From: an uncultured Collinsella sp.
Lineage (GTDB): Bacteria > Actinomycetota > Coriobacteriia > Coriobacteriales > Coriobacteriaceae
Direction of reading: 5' to 3'
NCBI GenBank assembly: GCA_934617135.1
Contig: CAKTUC010000007.1
Location: forward strand, 1-37,386
DNA length: 37,386 nucleotides
Part shown: in pieces, positions 34,022 through 37,386 of the stretch
How positions within the stretch are numbered: the stretch's first letter is position 1
Layout: each line of letters begins with the position of its first letter
Position numbers and translations under genes: made by a program
Notes under the pieces: generated by a model
The model's input: the letters and a program-made list of their open reading frames with translations, nothing else
Told to the model about the DNA's origin: nothing
Database searches by the model: none

Positions 34022-34360
34022 CTACTCCCAGGCTCCCCACACATCGGGGCAATAGCCGACGGTGGCCTTTTTGCCGTTGCGCACGATGGGTTCGGCGAGC
34101 ACCTGCTGGTTCTCGAGCAGCTTGTCGAAGCGCTGGCTAGGGGTGAGGTGCTGGATGAGCGCGAGTGTTTCCTCGTCCTTGGCCTTGGGGTTGAGCAGCT
34201 TGTCGATGCCGCCGACCGCCTGCATGACGCTCGTGAGCTCGCCCTTGCTCATCTCCTTTTCCTTAAGGTCGATAAACTGCACCTTGATGCGGCGCTCCTT
34301 AAAGAAGCGCTGCGCCTTCTTGGTGTCGAAAGACTTCTTGGTGCCAAAAATCTGGATCAT
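34022..34360 (-). CDS. ArsC/Spx/YffB-like thioredoxin-fold protein without the usual cysteine
   Basis: A 112-residue protein of the arsenate-reductase-like fold. The order MIQIFGTKKSFDTKKAQRFF, then FIDLKEKEMSKGEL, LLNPKAK, and AEPIVRNGKKATVGY matches ArsC/YffB throughout. The N-terminal catalytic cysteine of the CxxxxKA motif is serine here (S10), so arsenate reduction by the usual thiol chemistry is unlikely. ATG at 34358-34360 has a GGCGGA ribosome site inside a 17-bp tandem duplication. It follows the flavodoxin gene on the same strand, 31 bases apart, suggesting a redox-related pair. Confidence 0.85.
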   Translation of the reverse strand: MIQIFGTKKSFDTKKAQRFFKERRIKVQFIDLKEKEMSKGELTSVMQAVGGIDKLLNPKAKDEETLALIQHLTPSQRFDKLLENQQVLAEPIVRNGKKATVGYCPDVWGAWE

Positions 34361-34363
34361 TGT

Positions 34364-34393
34364 GTTCCGCCGTTCTCGTAGTTCCGCCGTTCT
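34364..34393. repeat. 17-bp tandem duplication at the ArsC-like ribosome site
   Basis: GTTCCGCCGTTCT occurs at 34364-34376 and again at 34381-34393, with CGTA between. The first copy provides the GGCGGA ribosome site of the ArsC-like gene (minus strand); the second overlaps the flavodoxin stop codon. Confidence 0.7.
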
Positions 34394-35015
34394 ACCTGAT
34401 GAAGTTTGTCCTGGCGCGATCGGCCTCGGGGGCCTCGATGCCGGCTGCTTTTCCTGCCTCGATGCAGCGCAGGAGCCAGGCCATGTTCTTGCCGATGTTG
34501 CGCATGGTGGCCAGTCCCTCGGCGTCCTGAGCGGCCTCGCCCGGCATGGAACCAAAGACGTTGTTCCAGTACGTGGAGGCGACCACGGGCATCTGGTTGA
34601 TGGTGAAGTACTTGTTGAGTACGTCGAAGGTGGTCGACGTGCCGCCGCGGCGGGCAACGGCGACAGCGGCGCCGGGCTTGTGCGCAAAGGCTTTGCCGCC
34701 GGCATAGAACGCGCGGTCGAGGGCCGAGAGGATGCGTCCGCTGGGATGCGCGTAGTAGACGGGCGAGCCAAAGACAAAGCCGTCTGCCTGCTCGGCGGCG
34801 GCAATCAGCTCGTTGACCACGTCGTCGCCAAAGGTGCAGCGGCAATCGAGCTTGCCGCACTGGCCGCAGCCGATGCAGTCGCGAATGGGCTTGGCGCCCA
34901 GCTGGAATACCTCGGTATCGATACCCTCGGCATGCAGCTGCTCGGCGACTTCGGCGAGTGCCGTGGCGGTGTTTCCGTTTGCCTTGGGGCTACCGTTAAC
35001 TAGAAGAACCTTCAT
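34392..35015 (-). CDS. Flavodoxin-family NAD(P)H-dependent FMN reductase
   Basis: A 207-residue FMN-binding reductase. The FMN phosphate loop is NGSPKANGNTATAL (7-20), and FGSPVYYAHPSGRILSALDR is the second flavin contact. A cysteine cluster, C47, C50, C53, C58 and C60 (DCIGCGQCGKLDCRC), resembles iron-sulfur flavoproteins and multimeric flavodoxin WrbA-like proteins, so an Fe-S cofactor is possible. ATG at 35013-35015 (or GTG one codon upstream) follows GGGAG. The frame is open to 35138 but that part has no ribosome site. Likely a quinone, azo or nitro reductase; substrate not shown. Confidence 0.88.
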   Translation of the reverse strand: MKVLLVNGSPKANGNTATALAEVAEQLHAEGIDTEVFQLGAKPIRDCIGCGQCGKLDCRCTFGDDVVNELIAAAEQADGFVFGSPVYYAHPSGRILSALDRAFYAGGKAFAHKPGAAVAVARRGGTSTTFDVLNKYFTINQMPVVASTYWNNVFGSMPGEAAQDAEGLATMRNIGKNMAWLLRCIEAGKAAGIEAPEADRARTNFIR

Positions 35016-35097
35016 CACAAACTCCCTCTGCTTTTGATGACTTCTGCAGGGGATTATCTCACGATGAGGCCGACGGCGTGCGCCGCGACATGTGGCG

Positions 35098-36627
35098 TTA
35101 ATCCAGCTGAGTACCCGGCACCTGCGGCGCCTCTTCAAGCAGCGCTTTGAGCTCGTTCAAGATGGAAACGGGCTGACGGTCGACGCCGTCCAGATGGAGT
35201 GTGGCCACGCGAATGGGCGGCTGATATTCAAGCGAGCCGATGAGCACGGGAGAACCCAGGAACCGTTCGATTTCGCTTGCGATTTCGTCGATTGCCTCGG
35301 GGCCGAGCTCATCGAAAAGCGCCACGAACGTTGGTCCCGTCGAACGGAACAGGCGACCCTTGCCGCGCGAACAATCCATGAGGCAGGCGGCGCTTTCGGC
35401 GAGCACGCGGTCGCCCGCATCAAAGCCAAAGCGGGCATTGACCTCGGCGATATCGTCAACCTTAATGACAATAAAGCCTGCCTCGTGCGGTACGCGACGC
35501 ATCTCACCGATGGCGTTGACCAGAGCGTGGACATCGCCCAAGCCAGTCACGGAATCGGTCGTATCCGCTAGGCTTCGGTTGATGATAATGCCCACGTACA
35601 TGTTAGGCTCGGTATCGGTGCCGTCCAGACGGTAGCCCGTGCAGTCGCAAAGCACGTACGTTCCGGTGGCATCCATCACGCGATACTGCATGTAATGGAA
35701 GTGCCACGATCCATTTACCACCATGTTGAGCTCGGAGCGCACGTTATCGCGGTCCTCGGGGTGGACACGAGCGAGCCACATGTCGACCGAGTTAAAGGGG
35801 TGCTGGGAAGGCAGGCCAAAATCGCGCACGGCGTTGACCGACCACTGCGATTCGCCGGTGTCGAGATTGAGGATGAACGGATAACGTGTCTCGGAGCTCA
35901 TGGAGATTGCCTGGAACACGCGGTCGTTGCACGGAGGATGGTCCGCGACGGGGTGTTGCTGCGCACCGTCGCCTTCTGGTTGCTGCACGCGATGCATGAG
36001 TTTATAGCGATACATCTTGCGGTCGGCATCCATCGTCATCTGACGACGCGTGTCGCCGGCAAGCGGGTTAACGCTTGAACAGCCAAAGCTAAAGCTGGCG
36101 ATCATGGGCGCCTTGCCGTCCGAGGTTGCCTCGATCAGATTGGTGCGTACCTGCTCCAGGCGCTGTTCAAGTTCCGTCTCGCTTGTCGTGGGTGAGATGA
36201 GCACGAACTCGTCTCCGCCAATGCGGAACAGCAATTCGTCGTGCTCCATGGTTTCGGAGAGCGCGCGGCAGATGCTCAGAATATAGCGATTGCCCTCGGC
36301 GTGGCCAAATATATCGTTGCAGTGCTTGAGGTGATCGATGTCAATATAAGCACAGGTGAAAGGGTCGCCTTTGCGCCAGAGTTGATCGACATGATGGTCG
36401 AGTCCGCCGCGGTTGCCAAGATTGGTGAGCGGGTCGATATAGGCGCTGCGCTCAAGCAGCTGGCGTTCTTGTTGCAAGATGGCGAGTGTCTTTTGTAGTT
36501 GCTCGCCGACAGCGCGCAACTCCGTAGGCAGTGCGGCAACATCGAGCTCGGCGGTCGAGACCCCATTTGCGAGTCGTTGAAGATGGGCAATGATTGATTG
36601 CTCGCCCAGGCGATATGACTCGTTCAT
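35098..36627 (-). CDS. Diguanylate cyclase, GGDEF-PAS-degenerate GGDEF
   Basis: A 509-residue cytoplasmic signalling protein. A short helical N-terminus (1-60) is followed by an intact GGDEF domain: DPLTNLGNRGGL, YIDIDHLKHCND and RIGGDEF (GGDEF at 137-141), with no RxxD inhibitory site ahead of it. Residues about 240-365 form a PAS/PAC domain (RVHPEDRDNV, YVGIIINR). A second GGDEF-like fold (about 372-480) has RSTGPTFVALF where the signature should be, so it cannot make c-di-GMP and may bind nucleotide or just dimerise. ATG at 36625-36627 follows GAGGAGG. It lies downstream of an EAL gene, a natural partner. Confidence 0.88.
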   Translation of the reverse strand: MNESYRLGEQSIIAHLQRLANGVSTAELDVAALPTELRAVGEQLQKTLAILQQERQLLERSAYIDPLTNLGNRGGLDHHVDQLWRKGDPFTCAYIDIDHLKHCNDIFGHAEGNRYILSICRALSETMEHDELLFRIGGDEFVLISPTTSETELEQRLEQVRTNLIEATSDGKAPMIASFSFGCSSVNPLAGDTRRQMTMDADRKMYRYKLMHRVQQPEGDGAQQHPVADHPPCNDRVFQAISMSSETRYPFILNLDTGESQWSVNAVRDFGLPSQHPFNSVDMWLARVHPEDRDNVRSELNMVVNGSWHFHYMQYRVMDATGTYVLCDCTGYRLDGTDTEPNMYVGIIINRSLADTTDSVTGLGDVHALVNAIGEMRRVPHEAGFIVIKVDDIAEVNARFGFDAGDRVLAESAACLMDCSRGKGRLFRSTGPTFVALFDELGPEAIDEIASEIERFLGSPVLIGSLEYQPPIRVATLHLDGVDRQPVSILNELKALLEEAPQVPGTQLD

Positions 36628-36665
36628 GATGGATAACCTCCTCGGGCGAAACAATGGTCTGTATC

Positions 36666-36696
36666 ATATCCCCAATTCGGTTTGGATTGGGGATAT
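36666..36696. promoter_or_regulatory. Perfect inverted repeat upstream of the GGDEF gene
   Basis: ATATCCCCAAT (36666-36676) and ATTGGGGATAT (36686-36696) match over 11 bases with a 9-base spacer, 39 bases before the GGDEF start. No T run follows on the minus strand, which argues against a terminator. TATGAT (minus strand, 36663-36668) at its edge could be the -10, so an operator or attenuating hairpin is likely. Confidence 0.5.
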
Positions 36697-36754
36697 AAGT
36701 TAGCCAGTGGGGACAAACGCGTCCTCAAACGGTAGTGTTTTGCGCGCGAACGTA

Positions 36755-37386
36755 TCAGGCATTGTCGCATCCGTCGAGCAATGCCTCAAAATCTTTCGCC
36801 GGCATGGGGCGATAGTAGAGAAAGCCTTGCGCATAGCGGGCGCCCATCTGGCGCAGCAGCTGAGCCTGGCCTTCCGTCTCGACGCCTTCAATCACAACGG
36901 GCAGATGGAGCGACTGCGCCATACCCAGCATCGATGACACGATCTGCGTGCTGCGGCCTTGATCGCGGCCGGTGGGCACAAAGGTGCGGTCGAGCTTGAT
37001 AACGTCGACGTTGACGTTCTTGAGCATCGCGAGCGTGGACTGGCCGGTGCCAAAATCGTCCATGTAGGTCGAGAAGCCTCGGTTGTGCAGGTCTGCTGTC
37101 AGCTTGTCCACGGCCTCGGACTCTCCGGTATAGGCGGTCTCGGTAATCTCGATGCGCATGAGTTCGGGCGGCAGGTTGTACTGGGCGGCGAGCGACCCCA
37201 TATGCTCGGCGACATCACAGGCAAGAATGTCCACGCGTGATACGTTGAGGGAGATTGGGACCACGTGAAGTCCACGATCGATGCGCCCGCGCAGCCACGA
37301 GGCGACACTCTGCCAAATGTACTTGTCGAGCGTCACCACAAAGCCGCTTTCCTCGAGCGCGGGGATAAAGGACGCAGGTGGAATCA
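36755..37386 (-). CDS. EAL-domain c-di-GMP phosphodiesterase, partial (5' end beyond window)
   Basis: The C-terminal 210 residues of a protein still open at the right edge (begins within IPPASFIPALEESGFVVTLD). This is the second half of an EAL domain, which hydrolyses cyclic di-GMP to pGpG. The metal and catalytic residues in view are all kept: the Asn of SLNVSR, the Glu of EITET, both Asp of DDFGTG, the Lys of IKLDR, the Glu of IEGVET and the Gln of AQGFLYYRP. The EAL motif itself lies outside the window. It ends 127 bases before the GGDEF gene, and the two may balance c-di-GMP together. What precedes the EAL domain cannot be seen. Confidence 0.9.
   Translation of the reverse strand, partial: IPPASFIPALEESGFVVTLDKYIWQSVASWLRGRIDRGLHVVPISLNVSRVDILACDVAEHMGSLAAQYNLPPELMRIEITETAYTGESEAVDKLTADLHNRGFSTYMDDFGTGQSTLAMLKNVNVDVIKLDRTFVPTGRDQGRSTQIVSSMLGMAQSLHLPVVIEGVETEGQAQLLRQMGARYAQGFLYYRPMPAKDFEALLDGCDNA

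Overview
The window reads as a dense, GC-rich chromosomal segment of a high-GC Gram-positive bacterium. The best guess is a gut actinobacterium of the Coriobacteriia, most likely Collinsella or a close relative. This rests on codon use, frequent GTG and TTG starts with strong AAGGAG/GGAGG ribosome sites, BspA-type leucine-rich surface protein, TetM-like and UvrA-like paralogues, and short intergenic hairpin repeats. It is inference, because no rRNA or other marker gene is present. I see no tRNA, rRNA, CRISPR array, insertion sequence or prophage.

Layout. Positions 1-1959 (minus) hold a YtrA-type GntR regulator, an ABC ATPase and an ABC-2 permease that runs off the left edge. Positions 1960-2350 hold a candidate operator, two copies of a hairpin repeat and the prfC promoter region. 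Then follow prfC (RF3), a VUT-family transporter and an SDR oxidoreductase (plus), closed by a strong terminator at 5535. Positions 5664-16049 form one plus-strand run of five genes: a soluble hybrid histidine kinase, a MoxR AAA+ ATPase, a DUF58 protein, a membrane transglutaminase-like protein with substituted catalytic residues, and a 1417-residue leucine-rich-repeat surface protein. This is the strongest candidate for a little-described system.

Positions 16055-24592 hold housekeeping and transport genes: uracil-DNA glycosylase, a DMT exporter divergent from a LysR regulator, a MATE transporter, RlmA, a small four-helix membrane protein, a 47-residue membrane peptide, RsmJ, a zinc-ribbon protein divergent from a GNAT enzyme across a perfect palindrome, and MscL with a zinc-ribbon tail. 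Positions 24593-32010 look like a stress or resistance-flavoured stretch. It holds a TetM-like GTPase without the tetracycline-type tip loop, an AAA ATPase/GNAT/UvrA2 operon, and a second paralogous AAA ATPase on the other strand. Each ATPase is preceded by an array of 10-bp tandem repeats. Positions 32129-37386 (minus) carry TrmL with a large insertion, a CobW-type zinc GTPase, an ArsC-like protein without the usual cysteine, a flavodoxin-family reductase, a GGDEF-PAS-GGDEF protein and the end of an EAL phosphodiesterase.

Several intergenic hairpins (21236, 26591, 30873, 32104, 32752 and, more loosely, 20282) share a GGGACAG or GGGGACG core inside stems of differing sequence. They look like a REP-type family. 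Two of them supply the stop codon of the adjacent gene.
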